A stretch of 64,000 bases of DNA from Glycomyces lechevalierae (GCF_027622945.1 NZ_JAPZVQ010000003.1:419459-483458), one strand, 5' to 3'. Shown: positions 7,520 through 18,284, counted from the stretch's first letter. The notes: generated by a model from the sequence alone, not told the origin. Numbers and translations are program-made.

Positions 7520-9616
7520 CTAAGCGTTTGCCAGGAACGGGGATCCGGACACGGCGGTCGAGATCCCCTCCCTGTCCAGGTACGGCGTGAGCCCGCCCAG
7601 CCAGAACGGGAAGCCCGCCCCCATGATCATCGCCAGGTCGATCTGCTTCGCCGACGGCACCACGCCCTCGTCGAGCATGAACCTGACCTCCTCGGCCAGG
7701 CCCTTGAGCACCCGCTCCTTGACCTCCTCGGCCGACGACGCCTCGCCGCCCAGCTCGATCAGGCCCTTCGCCTCCTCGGTCAGCCGCCCCTTGCCCTTCG
7801 CCGCAGCGTCGAACACCGGGAAGCCCGCCTCGGCCATGCGCCGCAGGTTCTGCGACGCCGGGAACCGCGGCCCCAGGTCCTCGTTCAGGTGCTGGCACAG
7901 GTGCCAGGCCACCTGCAGGCCCACGAGCTCCAGCAGCGCGAACGGCCGCATCGGCAGCCCCAGCTCGTCGAGCGCCACATCGGCGACCTCGATCGGGGTG
8001 CCCGCGTCCACCGCGCCCGTGACCTCCGCGAGCATCCGCCCGAGCAGCCGGTTCACGATGAACGCCGGCCGGTCGGCCGAGCCCACCGCGGTCTTCTTCA
8101 GCTTCTTCGCCACCGCGTACGCCGTCGCCAGCGTCGCGTCGTCGGTCTTGTCGGTCGCGATGACCTCCACCAGCGGCATCACCGCCACCGGGTTGAAGAA
8201 GTGCATCCCGACCAGGCGCTCGGGGTGCGCGAGCTTCGCGCCCATCGCCGTCACCGAGAGCCCCGAGGTGTTCGTGACCAGCAGGCACTCCTCCGAGACG
8301 ATCGGCTCGATCTCGGCGAACACCGCCTGCTTGACGCCCAGCTCCTCGAAGACCGCCTCGATCACCAGGTCGCAGTCGGCGTACACGGACTTGTCCGCGC
8401 TGGCCGACACGAGCGCGCGGAGCTTCGCGGCCTTGAGCCGCGACGTGCGGCCCTTGGCCTCGAGCTTGTCGATCTCGGCCCGCACGTACGCCAGGCCTTT
8501 CTGGGCCCGCTCCTCGTCCAGGTCCGTCATCACGACGGGCACCTCCAGGCGGCGCGCGAACATGAGCGCGATCTGCCCGGCCATGAGCCCGGCCCCGACC
8601 ACGCCGACCTTGCCGATCTCCTTGGCCAGCCCCGGGCTCGGCGCGCCCTCGGGGCGCTTGCCCAGGGCCCGGACCAGGTTGAACGCGTAGATGCTGGACT
8701 GGAACTGCGGCCCGGCCTCCAGGTCCGCCAGCGCCTCGTCCTCGGCGAGCGAGCCCTCCTCGAACGTGGCGGTCTGCGCGAGCTCGAGCAGGTCGAGCGC
8801 CCGCACGGCCGCGGCGGAGGCGTTGTGGACCTTCTCGTCCACGAGCTGCCGCGCCCCGGCGATGACCGCGGGCCACACGGACCGGTCGACCTCGGGGCGC
8901 TCCACGGCGGTCTCGCCGGTGGCGACCTTGACGGCCCACTCGAGCGATTCCTCCAGGAAGTCCGCGCCCTCGAACTCGGCGTCGGCGATGCCCATCGGCA
9001 CGAGGTCCGTGCCGCGCAGCATCTTGTTCTGGTTCAACGGGTTCCCGACGATGACCTGCGCGGCCTTCTCGACCCCGATGAGGTTCGGCAGGATCTGCGA
9101 GCCGCCCCAGCCGGGGATGAGCCCGATCGAGACCTCGGGCAGGCCCAGGCCGTTCGCGCTGGTGCTCACGGTGCGGTAGTGGCAGTGCAGCGCGAGTTCG
9201 AAGCCGCCGCCGAGGGCCACGCCGTTGACGAACGCGAACGTGGGGACCGTGGAGTCCTTGAGTCGCTTGTAGAGCGCGTGCCCGGCCTGCGCGAGGGCGA
9301 GGCCCTGCTCGCGGGATTCGAGGCTCGGCATGAGCTTGATGTCCGCCCCGGCCAGGAAGATGAACGGCTTCCCGGTCACGGCGATCAGCTTGAGGTCCTC
9401 TTGGGACTCGACCTCGTCCAGTGCGCGCCAGAGGTTCTTGAGCCCGCCGGGCCCGAAGGAGCTGGGCTTGGTGTGGTCGTAGCCGTTGTCGAGGGTGATG
9501 AGCGCGGCCTTGCCGCCGAGCCCGCGCGGTTCCAGGTACCGCACGTGGGCCTCGGTGACGACCTCTTCCTCGAAATCGGGAAGGTCGAGCGGTGTCGCAT
9601 ACGGAGTCGCGGACAT
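7520..9616 (-). CDS. fadB: Fatty-acid oxidation multifunctional protein (enoyl-CoA hydratase / 3-hydroxyacyl-CoA dehydrogenase)
   Basis: Protein of 698 residues that hydrates trans-2-enoyl-CoA and oxidises the resulting 3-hydroxyacyl-CoA with NAD. The N-terminal crotonase domain holds the oxyanion-hole segment near FLAGADIKLM (about 88-96) and both catalytic glutamates, Glu140 (GGGFELAL) and Glu161 (GLPEVSIG). The dehydrogenase part begins at VGVVGAGLMAGQ (about 337-348), followed by the two C-terminal hydroxyacyl-CoA dehydrogenase segments. The ATG at 9616 overlaps the stop codon of the thiolase gene (TAATG), so the two are translationally coupled, the usual beta-oxidation pair. The length is normal for the family. 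Confidence 0.93.
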   Translation of the reverse strand: MSATPYATPLDLPDFEEEVVTEAHVRYLEPRGLGGKAALITLDNGYDHTKPSSFGPGGLKNLWRALDEVESQEDLKLIAVTGKPFIFLAGADIKLMPSLESREQGLALAQAGHALYKRLKDSTVPTFAFVNGVALGGGFELALHCHYRTVSTSANGLGLPEVSIGLIPGWGGSQILPNLIGVEKAAQVIVGNPLNQNKMLRGTDLVPMGIADAEFEGADFLEESLEWAVKVATGETAVERPEVDRSVWPAVIAGARQLVDEKVHNASAAAVRALDLLELAQTATFEEGSLAEDEALADLEAGPQFQSSIYAFNLVRALGKRPEGAPSPGLAKEIGKVGVVGAGLMAGQIALMFARRLEVPVVMTDLDEERAQKGLAYVRAEIDKLEAKGRTSRLKAAKLRALVSASADKSVYADCDLVIEAVFEELGVKQAVFAEIEPIVSEECLLVTNTSGLSVTAMGAKLAHPERLVGMHFFNPVAVMPLVEVIATDKTDDATLATAYAVAKKLKKTAVGSADRPAFIVNRLLGRMLAEVTGAVDAGTPIEVADVALDELGLPMRPFALLELVGLQVAWHLCQHLNEDLGPRFPASQNLRRMAEAGFPVFDAAAKGKGRLTEEAKGLIELGGEASSAEEVKERVLKGLAEEVRFMLDEGVVPSAKQIDLAMIMGAGFPFWLGGLTPYLDREGISTAVSGSPFLANA

Positions 9617-10806
9617 TACTTGGCCCCCTTGAAGTTCGGGTTCTCCCAGATGACCGTGCCGCCCTGGCCGAGGCCGACGCACATGGTGGTGATGCCGTAG
9701 CGCACCTCGGGGTGCACGGCGAACTCGCGGGCGAGCTGCGTCATGAGGCGCACGCCGGAGGAGGCCAGCGGGTGGCCCACGGCGATCGCGCCGCCCCACG
9801 GGTTGACGCGCGGGTCGTCGTCGGCGATCTTGAAGTGGTCCAGGAACGCGAGCACCTGGACGGCGAAGGCCTCGTTGATCTCGAACAGGCCGATGTCCTC
9901 GATGGACAGTCCGGCGCGGGCGAGGGCCTTCTCGGTGGCGGGGATCGGGCCCGAGCCCATGGTCTCGGGGTCCACGCCGGCGAAGGCGTAGCCCACCATC
10001 TTCATGGCGACGGGCAGCCCCAGCTCGGCGGCGGTCTCGGCGTCGGCCAGGAGGCACGCGGTGGCGCCGTCGGTGAGCGGCGCGGCGGTGCCGGCGGTGA
10101 CGCGGCCGTGCGGGCGGAACGGCGTCCGCAGGTTCGCGAGGCCTTCCAGGGTGGTCCCGGGGCGCGGCAGCTCGTCGGCCGTGGCGACGGTCCAGCCGTC
10201 GTCGGTCGAGCGCGCGGCCATCGTGGTGACGTCCGCGCTCAGCCGCTCGACGGCGGCGGCGTAGCGCTGCTGCGTGCCCACGGCGTAGGCGTCGGCCCGC
10301 GCCTTGGTGATGTGCGGGTAGAGGTCGTGCAGGTTCTCGGCCGTGTTGCCCATGTTGAGCGCCTCGGGGTCGACCAGCTTCTCGGCGATGATGCGCGGGT
10401 TGGGGTCCACGCCCTCGCCCATCGGGTGGTTCGACATCGACTCGACGCCGCCGGCGATGGCGATGTCGTACTGGCGGGCGGCGATCGCGGACGACACGCT
10501 GGTCACCGCCGTCATCGCGCCCGCGCACATGCGGTCGATCGAGTAGCCGGGGACGGACTTCGGCAGCCCGGCCAGGAGAGCGGCCGTGCGGCCGAGCGTG
10601 AGGCCCTGGTCGCCGATCTGCGTGGTGGCCGCGAGGGCCACTTCGTCGACCCGCTCAGGCGGCAGCCCCGGGTTGCGGCGCAGCAGCGACCTGATGCAGC
10701 GGATGATCATGTCGTCGGCGCGGGTCTCTTCGAAGAGTTTCCCCGCCTTGCCGAACGGGGTCCGTACCCCGTCGACGAAGACGACATCGCGGATGGTGTC
10801 GTTCAC
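9616..10806 (-). CDS. fadA: Acetyl-CoA acyltransferase (3-ketoacyl-CoA thiolase)
   Basis: Thiolase of 396 residues performing the last step of beta-oxidation, cleavage of 3-ketoacyl-CoA to acetyl-CoA and a shortened acyl-CoA. All three active-site regions are present: nucleophile Cys94 (DRMCAGAM), His near 345 (AVGHPLASSG) and Cys near 376 (TTMCVGLGQGG), plus the NEAFA motif. The GTG at 10804-10806 is chosen because AAGGAGGGG lies 5 bases before it; longer upstream frames lack a binding site. First gene of the fadA-fadB operon. Confidence 0.93.
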   Translation of the reverse strand: MNDTIRDVVFVDGVRTPFGKAGKLFEETRADDMIIRCIRSLLRRNPGLPPERVDEVALAATTQIGDQGLTLGRTAALLAGLPKSVPGYSIDRMCAGAMTAVTSVSSAIAARQYDIAIAGGVESMSNHPMGEGVDPNPRIIAEKLVDPEALNMGNTAENLHDLYPHITKARADAYAVGTQQRYAAAVERLSADVTTMAARSTDDGWTVATADELPRPGTTLEGLANLRTPFRPHGRVTAGTAAPLTDGATACLLADAETAAELGLPVAMKMVGYAFAGVDPETMGSGPIPATEKALARAGLSIEDIGLFEINEAFAVQVLAFLDHFKIADDDPRVNPWGGAIAVGHPLASSGVRLMTQLAREFAVHPEVRYGITTMCVGLGQGGTVIWENPNFKGAK

Positions 10807-11005
10807 GCCAGCCCCTCCTTTGGGTATGCAGCGTCGTTGAGAGTGCAACGTCACAACGAATGTTACCCGCAAGTAAGTTCGAAGTCACGGCCCGCCCCGG
10901 GCGAGCCTCCCGATGCTTTCACGAACGCGCGTCCCGGCACGTCATAACGAGGGTGCGCCTGGCGGCCGAACCCGTCGGAGTCCCGCCGCTGCGACTGCCG
11001 AAGGA

Positions 11006-12220
11006 TCAGGCTTCGAGGGCCTTCGCGAGGCCGTCGGCCAGGAGGCCGATCTGCCATTCGCGGGCGCCGGCCTCGGCGAGGACCGTGCGGACGTGCTGCT
11101 CGCCGACCTTCTTCGGAGGCTCCCAGGCGAGGCCGCGCACCAGCGCGGGCGCGATGAGGTTCTCGGGCGGGAGGTTGTGCCGCTCGGCGGTCTCGGTGAC
11201 GACCTCGCGGGCGGCGGCGAGGCGTTCGGCGGCGACCGGGTCGCGGTCGGCCCAGCGGTGCGTCGCGGGCGGGCCGTCCTGGGGCGGGGTGGTCGACGGC
11301 AGCTCGTCGTTCGGCACGGTCCGCGCGTCTGCGAGGGCCGCCAGCCACAGCCGCGCGTTGGTGCGGCCGCCGCGCCGCCGGAACCCCGGCAGGCTCATCA
11401 GCTCCGCGAAGTCGGTCGGGTCGGCGGTCGCCGCCTCCACGATCGCCGCGTCCGGCAGGACCTTCCCGGGCGCGCGGTCGAGCTTGCGCGCCAGGTTGTC
11501 CCGGGCCTCCCACACCGCGCGCACGCGGCCGAGGGCCCGCGCGCCGCGCACCTTGTGGATGCCGCTGGTGCGCCGCCACGGCTCCTTGCGGGGCTTCGGC
11601 GGGCCGGCGAGGCGCACGTGCTCGAACTCGGCCTCGGCCCATTCGGTCTTGCCCTGCTTGGCGAGCTCGGCAGCGAGCTTCCCGCGCAGCTCGGTGAGGA
11701 GTTCCACGTCGAGCGCGGCGTACACGAGCCAGTCGTGGGGGAGCGGGCGCGAGGACCAGTCGGCCGCCGAATGCTGCTTCTCGAGGCGGAAGCCGAGCAG
11801 CTGCTCGGTGATCGAGGCCAGCCCGACCTTCTCGAAGTTGCACAGCCGCGCCGCGAGCTCGGTGTCGAACAGGCGCGTGGGCCGCAGCTCGAGCTCTTCC
11901 AGGCACGGGAGGTCCTGGCTGGCGGCGTGCAGGATCCACTCGGGGCCGGTGAGGGCGCGGCGCAGCGGCGAGAGGTCCTCGATCGGGATGGGGTCGACGA
12001 GGACGGAGCCGGCGCCGGCGCGGCGGAGCTGGATGAGGTAGGCGCGACCCGAGTAGCGGAAACCGGAGGCGCGCTCGGTGTCGATGGCGATGGGACCGGA
12101 CCCCGCCTCGAGACGTGCGGCGGCCTCGGCCAGTTCGGCGGAGGTCTGGATGAGCGGCGGCATGCCTTCGCGCGGCTCGGTGAGGAGTTCGGCTTCGGGC
12201 TCGGGCTGGGGATCGGTCAC
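11006..12220 (-). CDS. rnd: Ribonuclease D (DEDDy 3'-5' exoribonuclease)
   Basis: Protein of 404 residues that trims RNA 3' ends, including tRNA precursors in well-studied bacteria. Exonuclease motifs are complete: Asp47 and Glu49 (AIDTER), Asp103 (HAASQDLPCL) and the Tyr167/Asp171 pair (LVYAALDVELL). An HRDC-like helical segment follows at about 215-310. It starts with GTG, and TACGGT lies 6 bases upstream, so it is probably leaderless. Transcribed divergently from the heme operon. Confidence 0.9.
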   Translation of the reverse strand: MTDPQPEPEAELLTEPREGMPPLIQTSAELAEAAARLEAGSGPIAIDTERASGFRYSGRAYLIQLRRAGAGSVLVDPIPIEDLSPLRRALTGPEWILHAASQDLPCLEELELRPTRLFDTELAARLCNFEKVGLASITEQLLGFRLEKQHSAADWSSRPLPHDWLVYAALDVELLTELRGKLAAELAKQGKTEWAEAEFEHVRLAGPPKPRKEPWRRTSGIHKVRGARALGRVRAVWEARDNLARKLDRAPGKVLPDAAIVEAATADPTDFAELMSLPGFRRRGGRTNARLWLAALADARTVPNDELPSTTPPQDGPPATHRWADRDPVAAERLAAAREVVTETAERHNLPPENLIAPALVRGLAWEPPKKVGEQHVRTVLAEAGAREWQIGLLADGLAKALEA

Positions 12221-12226
12221 CTGTTC

Positions 12227-12232
12227 ACCGTA
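12227..12232 (-). promoter_or_regulatory. Candidate leaderless -10 element for rnd
   Basis: TACGGT on the minus strand ends 6 bases before the GTG start, the same arrangement as at 7283-7288 and 39871-39876. No convincing -35 hexamer is visible in the GC-rich sequence behind it. Confidence 0.45.
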
Positions 12233-12477
12233 CGGCCAGGTAACCTGCGCGCGCTACTGCCCCGCCGCGCTGGAGACCGATTTCCACCCGATAGTGGCTC
12301 AATCACCCTATTTGACCTCCATGATGGACGGCCAGGTGAGGGGTCGTCCGCCACAGTCGCAGCGGGAGTGCGGGGCACATCGCAGCCGCGGGGGCGCGCG
12401 GTGCGACCGCACGGACGCGGGCCACACCGCACTCGCCGCTGCGGGCGGTCGTGCGATCGGCGTGAAAGGATTGGACC

Positions 12478-13533
12478 GTGTCCAACGAAGCAGCGGTTTC
12501 CACAGCGTCCCCGTTCCTCGCGGCCTGCCGCGGTGAGACCCCGAGCCGGACCCCCGTCTGGTTCATGCGCCAGGCCGGGCGCTCGCTGCCCGAGTACAAG
12601 GAGGCCCGCAAGGGCACCACGATGCTCGAGGCCTGCAGCACCCCCGAGCTGGTCGCCGAGATCACGATGCAGCCGGTGCGCCGCTACGGCGTGGACGCCG
12701 CGATCTTCTTCTCGGACATCGTCGTACCGCTCGCCGCCATCGGCGTCGACGTCAAGATCGTCCCCGGCGTCGGCCCCGTCGTCGCCGAGCCCTTCCGCAC
12801 CGAGGCCGACGTCAAGCGCCTGCGGAACCTCGACCCGTGCGACGTCCCCTACATCACCGAGGCCATCGGGCTGCTCGTCAAGGAGCTCGGCGACACGCCG
12901 CTCATCGGCTTCGCCGGCGCCCCCTTCACCCTCGCGTCCTACCTCGTCGAGGGCGGCCCCAGCCGGGACCACGCCAAGACCAAGGCGCTCATGAAGTCCC
13001 AGCCCGAGGTCTGGCACGGCATCGCCTCCCGCCTCGCCGCGATCTGCGGCGAGTTCCTCCGCGTCCAGGTCGAGGCCGGCGCGCAGGCCGTGCAGCTCTT
13101 CGACTCCTGGGCCGGCGCGCTCTCCGAGGCCGACTACCGCAGGTTCGCCCTGCCGCACTCCACCGCCGCGCTCGCGGGCGTCGCGAACTCCGTGCCGCGC
13201 ATCCACTTCGGCGTCGGCACCGGGCACCTGCTCGAGGCGATGACCGAGACCGGCGCCGAAGTCAGCGGCGTCGACTTCCGCATCCCCTTGGACCAGGCCG
13301 CGAAGCGCCTGCCGGACAAGGTCCTCCAGGGCAACCTCGACCCGGCCCTGATCCTCGCCGACGACGACGCGCTCATCGCCGAGACCGACGCGGTGCTCGA
13401 AGCCGCCGAGGCCGCCAAGGGCCACGTCTTCAACCTCGGCCACGGCGTCCTGCCCGAGTCCGACCCGGCCAAGCTCAAGCTCGTCGTCGACCATGTTCAT
13501 GAGCGGACCAGCCGCGAGGCCACCGCCCGATGA
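12478..13533 (+). CDS. hemE: Uroporphyrinogen III decarboxylase
   Basis: Protein of 351 residues that removes four carboxyl groups from uroporphyrinogen III to give coproporphyrinogen III. The substrate-binding signature [14 protein letters not shown] (Arg31, Arg35) and the catalytic-type Asp80 in FFSDIVVPL are present, as is the second signature [20 protein letters not shown] start with GAAAGGA about 10 bases upstream. It overlaps the next gene by 4 bases (ATGA), so hemE, cgoX and hemQ form one operon. Confidence 0.95.
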   Translation: MSNEAAVSTASPFLAACRGETPSRTPVWFMRQAGRSLPEYKEARKGTTMLEACSTPELVAEITMQPVRRYGVDAAIFFSDIVVPLAAIGVDVKIVPGVGPVVAEPFRTEADVKRLRNLDPCDVPYITEAIGLLVKELGDTPLIGFAGAPFTLASYLVEGGPSRDHAKTKALMKSQPEVWHGIASRLAAICGEFLRVQVEAGAQAVQLFDSWAGALSEADYRRFALPHSTAALAGVANSVPRIHFGVGTGHLLEAMTETGAEVSGVDFRIPLDQAAKRLPDKVLQGNLDPALILADDDALIAETDAVLEAAEAAKGHVFNLGHGVLPESDPAKLKLVVDHVHERTSREATAR

Positions 13534-14948
13534 GCCCGATGACCCCCGCCCGCGTCACCGGCACCCCCGGCCGCACGCGGGTCCTCATCGTCGGCGGCGG
13601 CATCACCGGCCTCGCCGCCGCGCACCGCCTGCGCGAACACCTCGGCCCCGACGCCGAGATCATCGTCGCCGAGCAGGCCATGCGCCTCGGCGGCAAGATC
13701 CACACCGTCGACTTCGCCGGCCGCCCCGTCGAGACCGGCGCCGAATCGCTCCTGGCCGCCCGGCCCGAGGCGATCGACCTCGCCGAGGCCGTGGGCCTCG
13801 GCGACGCCATCGTGTATCCCTCCGCGGCCAAGCCCGCCCTGAGCCTCGGCGGCGAACTCCTCGACTTCCCCGCCGGGCACATGATGGGCATCCCCGGCGA
13901 CCCCGCCGACGTCGCGGCCATCGCGAACGCCAAGGAGCGCCCCGACAACGGCCTCCCGATCCTCGAGCCCGGCGCGGACATGTCCGTCGGCGCGCTCGTC
14001 CGCTCGCGCCTCGGCGACGAGGTCCTCGACCGGCTCGTCGCCCCGATGCTCGGCGGCGTCTACGCCGGCGACGTCGACCGCCTCTCCGTGCGCGCCGTCA
14101 TGCCGCAGCTCGCCTCCGCTCTCGAACGCCATGCGCGCCTGACGGACGCGGTCAACGAGATCAAGCGCCCGCCGAGCGACGGGCCCCGCAAGCCCGTGTT
14201 CGCGACCGTGGACGGCGGCCTCGAACGCCTCGTCACCGCCACCTCCGCCTCGGCCCGCGCCGAGATCCGCCTCGGCATGACCGTGCGCGAACTCCGCCAG
14301 ACCCCCTACGGCTGGGAGGTCATCGCCGGGCCCGTGCCCGACCCCATCAAGATCACCGCGGACGCCGTCATCCTCGCCGTCCCCGCCAAGCCCGCCGCCG
14401 AGCTCCTGCGCGGCGTCGAACCCCAGGCCGCCGCCGCCCTCTCGGGCGTCGCCTACGCCTCGGTCGCCTTGGCCGCCTTCGCGTTCGACCAGATCGACCT
14501 GCCCGAGCGCTCCGGCTTCCTCACCCCCGCCTCCGAAGGCAAGACCGTCAAGGCCGCCACCTTCGCCAGCAAGAAATGGCCGCACCTCGGCCGCCGCTTC
14601 CAGATCGTGCGCGTCTCCATGGGCCGCCTCGGCGAAGAGGCCCTGCTCCAGTACGACGACACCACCCTCGCCAAGACCGCCCTCCGCGAACTCGGCGAAC
14701 ACCTCGGGCAGCGCCTGCCCGAACCCGTCGAGCAGCGCATCGACCGCTGGGGCGGCGCCCTCCCGCAGTACTCGCCCGGCCACGGCGCCCGCATCGCCGC
14801 CGCCCGCGAGGCCCTCGCCGCGCACCCCAACATCGCCATCGCCGGCGCTGCGGTCGACGGCGTCGGCATCGCGGCGTGCATCGCCTCCGGCCAGCAGGCG
14901 GCCGATACGATCGCGGCCTCGGTGGAGCCCGCGCGCCGGGAACAGTAA
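13530..14948 (+). CDS. cgoX: Coproporphyrinogen III oxidase (HemY/HemG-type flavoprotein)
   Basis: FAD-dependent oxidase of 472 residues. The dinucleotide motif [14 protein letters not shown] is near residues 18-31, followed by RLGGKIHTV and [12 protein letters not shown], and the C-terminal FAD segment [23 protein letters not shown]. Sequence alone fits the protoporphyrinogen oxidase family. Because the operon also encodes HemQ, the enzyme probably oxidises coproporphyrinogen III to coproporphyrin III, as shown for monoderm bacteria (inference from context). Translationally coupled to hemE. Confidence 0.9.
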   Translation: MSPMTPARVTGTPGRTRVLIVGGGITGLAAAHRLREHLGPDAEIIVAEQAMRLGGKIHTVDFAGRPVETGAESLLAARPEAIDLAEAVGLGDAIVYPSAAKPALSLGGELLDFPAGHMMGIPGDPADVAAIANAKERPDNGLPILEPGADMSVGALVRSRLGDEVLDRLVAPMLGGVYAGDVDRLSVRAVMPQLASALERHARLTDAVNEIKRPPSDGPRKPVFATVDGGLERLVTATSASARAEIRLGMTVRELRQTPYGWEVIAGPVPDPIKITADAVILAVPAKPAAELLRGVEPQAAAALSGVAYASVALAAFAFDQIDLPERSGFLTPASEGKTVKAATFASKKWPHLGRRFQIVRVSMGRLGEEALLQYDDTTLAKTALRELGEHLGQRLPEPVEQRIDRWGGALPQYSPGHGARIAAAREALAAHPNIAIAGAAVDGVGIAACIASGQQAADTIAASVEPARREQ

Positions 14949-14975
14949 TCGGACTCGAACCAGAAGGGCCGCAAC

Positions 14976-15689
14976 GTGGCTGAACACCAGGGGAACAACC
15001 CGAACGCGCAGCGCATCAAGGAGCTCAACGACACCATCCGCTACACGCTGTGGTCGGTGTTCCGCGTCCAGGAGCCCATGCCCTCGATCCGCCAGGACCT
15101 CGCCAGCGACATGGAGGCGTTCTTCGCGAAGCACTGCAGCGACGCGGGCGTCACCGTGCGCGGCACCTACGACCTCACCGGCATGCGCGCCGACGCCGAC
15201 CTCATGGTCTGGTGGCACGCCGAATCCTCGGACCAGCTCCAGAAGGCCTACTCGGACTTCCGCCGCTCCGCCCTCGGCCGCCACCTCGCCCCGGTCTGGT
15301 CCAACATGGCCCTGCACCGCCCCGCCGAGTTCAACCGCAGCCACCTCCCCGCGTTCCTCACCGAGGACCCGAAGGGCTACGTCTCCGTCTACCCGTTCGT
15401 GCGGTCCTACGACTGGTACCTCCTCCCCGACGAGGAGCGCCGCGACCTGCTGCGCGAGCACGGCCAGATGGCCCGCGACTACCCGGACGTCCGCGCCAAC
15501 ACCGTCCCCGCCTTCTCCCTCGGCGACTACGAGTGGATCCTCGCCTTCGAGGCCGACGAGCTCCACCGCATCGTCGACCTCATGCGCGAACTGCGCGCCT
15601 CCCGCGCGAGACTGTATGTGCGCGAAGAGATCCCGTTCTACACCGGCAAGCGCCGCAGCATCACCGACATCATCAACGACCTGCCGTAG
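14976..15689 (+). CDS. hemQ: Coproheme decarboxylase HemQ
   Basis: Chlorite-dismutase-family protein of 237 residues that converts coproheme to heme b using peroxide, the last step of the coproporphyrin-dependent pathway. The reactive tyrosine candidate is Tyr139 (GYVSVYPF) and the proximal heme-ligand candidate is His162 ([13 protein letters not shown]), as in actinobacterial HemQ proteins. GTG start with AGAAGGG 8 bases upstream. It is 27 bases downstream of cgoX. Confidence 0.93.
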   Translation: MAEHQGNNPNAQRIKELNDTIRYTLWSVFRVQEPMPSIRQDLASDMEAFFAKHCSDAGVTVRGTYDLTGMRADADLMVWWHAESSDQLQKAYSDFRRSALGRHLAPVWSNMALHRPAEFNRSHLPAFLTEDPKGYVSVYPFVRSYDWYLLPDEERRDLLREHGQMARDYPDVRANTVPAFSLGDYEWILAFEADELHRIVDLMRELRASRARLYVREEIPFYTGKRRSITDIINDLP

Positions 15690-15698
15690 GGTCTGGGC

Positions 15699-15911
15699 AT
15701 GGACCCGACCAACCAGCACAACCTCGACGGCGTCTACCCGGCGTTCGTGACCATCAACGTCGTCGCGGTCATCGTGGTCGTCGCCGCGCTGGCCTACGCC
15801 GTGCTCCTGGTGATGGCCGCGCTCGGCCTCACCTCCTTCTCCGTGTTCGAGCGCTTCCGCAAGAAGCGGCCGGAGGAGGTCGAAGAGGGCGGCATCGATG
15901 ACCTCTTCTGA
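15699..15911 (+). CDS. Small single-span membrane protein
   Basis: 70 residues with one long hydrophobic segment at about residues 19-43 and a charged tail FERFRKKRPEEVEEGGIDDLF. No family is recognised. It starts 9 bases after the hemQ stop and overlaps the next gene by 14 bases, so it is almost certainly translated as part of the heme operon. A partner for the following peptidase is possible but only suggested by position. Confidence 0.65.
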   Translation: MDPTNQHNLDGVYPAFVTINVVAVIVVVAALAYAVLLVMAALGLTSFSVFERFRKKRPEEVEEGGIDDLF

Positions 15912-16356
15912 CCTGCTCTCGGCGCTGGCGCTCATCGCGGTGGCGGTGCTGATGGCCGAGTCGGTGCGGCAGCTCCGCCGCCGCTGGCTGCTCGTCAAGG
16001 TCGAGGGCGTCTCGATGGTCCCGGCGCTGCGCGACGGCGAGGAAGTGCTCGCCAAGCGCACGCGCCGGATCAAGACCGGGGATATCGTGGTCGCGGCCGC
16101 GCCCGATCCGCAGCTCGGCTGGGCCGAGGCCAAGCGCGCGCCCTCGGCGAGGCTTGCGGGCCGTGAATCGGCGCCGTCGCCCTGGTGGGTGAAACGCGTC
16201 GCAGCCGGACCGGGCGAGCCTATGCCCGGCTCCGGCGAGCCCGTCCCGCCCGGCCACTACTTCCTCCTCTCGGACAACCCGGCGGGGGAGGACTCGCGCC
16301 GGCACGGGCCGTGCCCTGGGAACCTGATCGTCGGTTCAGTCATCCGCTCGTTCTGA
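15898..16356 (+). CDS. S26-family signal peptidase-like protein
   Basis: 152 residues: a membrane segment at about 5-20, then the S26 core with nucleophile Ser in VEGVSMVPALRDGE and general-base Lys in PWWVKRVAAGPGE, and the C-terminal box LLSDNPAGEDSRRHGP. The catalytic dyad is intact. It is much shorter than housekeeping type I signal peptidases, resembling compact actinobacterial S26 proteins dedicated to one substrate. The substrate is unknown. It overlaps the small membrane protein by 14 bases at the end of the heme operon. Confidence 0.8.
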   Translation: MTSSDLLSALALIAVAVLMAESVRQLRRRWLLVKVEGVSMVPALRDGEEVLAKRTRRIKTGDIVVAAAPDPQLGWAEAKRAPSARLAGRESAPSPWWVKRVAAGPGEPMPGSGEPVPPGHYFLLSDNPAGEDSRRHGPCPGNLIVGSVIRSF

Positions 16357-16377
16357 CCCGCGCCCACCTGCGGCTGC

Positions 16378-16393
16378 CTTAGGGAGTCCTAAG
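16378..16393. promoter_or_regulatory. Short inverted repeat upstream of ilvD
   Basis: CTTAGG and CCTAAG separated by GAGT lie 46 bases before the ilvD start. This could be an operator or a weak hairpin. No promoter hexamers are obvious. Confidence 0.25.
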
Positions 16394-16439
16394 TTCCGGG
16401 CGATTCTTCCCGGCATTCGGGACGTGGCAGACTTGTTGC

Positions 16440-18284
16440 ATGCCAGCGCTACGTTCACGAACTTCCACACACGGCCGCCAGATGGCGGGCGCTCGCGCGC
16501 TCTGGCGCGCAACGGGCATGACCGACTCCGATTTCGGCAAGCCGATCGTGGCCATCGCCAACTCGTACACGCAGTTCGTCCCGGGACACGTGCACCTCAA
16601 GAACATGGGCGACATCGTCGCCGAGGCCATCGCCGAGGCCGGGGGCGTGTCCAAGGAGTTCCACACGATCGCCGTCGACGACGGCATCGCCATGGGCCAC
16701 GGCGGCATGCTCTACTCGCTGCCCAGCCGCGAGATCATCGCCGACTCCGTCGAGTACATGGTCAACGCGCACTGCGCGGACGCGCTCGTCTGCATCTCCA
16801 ACTGCGACAAGATCACCCCCGGCATGCTCATGGCCGCGCTGCGCCTGAACATCCCGGTCGTGTTCGTCTCCGGCGGCCCGATGGAGGCCGGCAAGACCGT
16901 CGACAAGGACGGCATCGTCGTCCAGAAGCTCGACCTCGTCGACCCGATGGTCGCGGCCGCGAACGACGACGTCTCCGACGCGCAGCTGCGCCAGATGGAG
17001 CTCGACGCGTGCCCGACCTGCGGTTCCTGTTCGGGCATGTTCACCGCGAACTCCATGAACTGCCTCACCGAGGCCATGGGCCTGTCCCTGCCGGGCAACG
17101 GCTCGACCCTCGCCACGCACACGTCCCGCCGGGCCCTGTTCGAGGAGGCCGGGCGCACGGTCATGGACCTGGCCCGCCGCTACTACGAGCAGGACGACGA
17201 GTCGGTCCTGCCGCGCAGCATCGCCACCCGCGGCGCGTTCGAGAACGCGATGGCGATGGACGTCGCCATGGGCGGCTCCACGAACACGATCCTGCACCTG
17301 CTTGCCGCCGCCCGCGAGGCCGAGCTGGACTTCCAGGTCTCCGACATCGACGCGATCTCGCGCCGCGTCGCGTGCCTGGCGAAGGTCGCCCCGAACTCGC
17401 CGAAGTTCCACATGGAGGACTTCCACCGCGCCGGCGGCATCCCCGCGATCATGGGCGAGCTGCGCCGCGGCGGGCTCCTCCACGAGGACGTCGGCTCCGT
17501 GCACTCCGCGTCGCTGGCCGAATGGCTGGCCAAGTGGGACATCCGCTCCGAGGCCCCGGCCCGGGAGGCGATCGAGCTCTTCCACGCCGCGCCCGGCAAC
17601 GTGCGCACCACGCAGGCGTTCTCGACCGCGAACCGCTGGAAGACCCTCGACACGGACGCTGAAGAAGGCTGCATCCGCTCCGTCGAGCACGCCTACACCA
17701 AGGACGGCGGCCTGGCCGTGCTGTTCGGCAACCTCGCCGTGGACGGCTGCGTCGTCAAGACCGCGGGCGTGCCCGAGGAGAACTGGACCTTCACCGGTCC
17801 GGCGCACGTCTTCGAGTCGCAGGACGACGCGGTGCAGGGCATCCTCGACAAGTCCGTGAAGGAGGGCGAGGTCGTCGTCATCCGCTACGAGGGCCCCAAG
17901 GGCGGCCCCGGCATGCAGGAGATGCTCTACCCGACCTCGTTCCTGAAGGGCCGCGGCCTGGGGCGCAAGTGCGCGCTCATCACCGACGGCCGCTTCTCGG
18001 GCGGCACCTCCGGCCTCTCGATCGGGCACGTGAGCCCCGAGGCGGCCGGCGAGGGCCTGATCGCCCTGGTCGAGGACGGCGACATCATCGAGATCGACAT
18101 CCCGGCCCGCAGGCTGGAGCTGCGGGTCGACGACGCCGTGCTCGCCGAACGCCGTGTGGCCCAGGAGAAGCGCGAGCAGCCTTACACGCCGGTGAACCGC
18201 GACCGGTACGTCTCCCGCGCCCTGCAGGCGTACGCCGCGATGGCCACTCCGGCCAGCGACGGCGCGGTCCGCAAGGTCAACTAG
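16440..18284 (+). CDS. ilvD: Dihydroxy-acid dehydratase
   Basis: 614-residue Fe-S enzyme that dehydrates dihydroxy-acids to the keto-acid precursors of valine, isoleucine and leucine. Candidate cluster cysteines are Cys122 ([11 protein letters not shown]) and Cys191, 194 and 197 ([11 protein letters not shown]). The segment [13 protein letters not shown] has Gly where some [2Fe-2S] members have Cys, and overall the protein reads like the E. coli-type enzyme. The ATG at 16440 opens the recognisable N-terminus. It has its own transcription unit, about 7 kb from ilvBNC. Confidence 0.96.
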   Translation: MPALRSRTSTHGRQMAGARALWRATGMTDSDFGKPIVAIANSYTQFVPGHVHLKNMGDIVAEAIAEAGGVSKEFHTIAVDDGIAMGHGGMLYSLPSREIIADSVEYMVNAHCADALVCISNCDKITPGMLMAALRLNIPVVFVSGGPMEAGKTVDKDGIVVQKLDLVDPMVAAANDDVSDAQLRQMELDACPTCGSCSGMFTANSMNCLTEAMGLSLPGNGSTLATHTSRRALFEEAGRTVMDLARRYYEQDDESVLPRSIATRGAFENAMAMDVAMGGSTNTILHLLAAAREAELDFQVSDIDAISRRVACLAKVAPNSPKFHMEDFHRAGGIPAIMGELRRGGLLHEDVGSVHSASLAEWLAKWDIRSEAPAREAIELFHAAPGNVRTTQAFSTANRWKTLDTDAEEGCIRSVEHAYTKDGGLAVLFGNLAVDGCVVKTAGVPEENWTFTGPAHVFESQDDAVQGILDKSVKEGEVVVIRYEGPKGGPGMQEMLYPTSFLKGRGLGRKCALITDGRFSGGTSGLSIGHVSPEAAGEGLIALVEDGDIIEIDIPARRLELRVDDAVLAERRVAQEKREQPYTPVNRDRYVSRALQAYAAMATPASDGAVRKVN

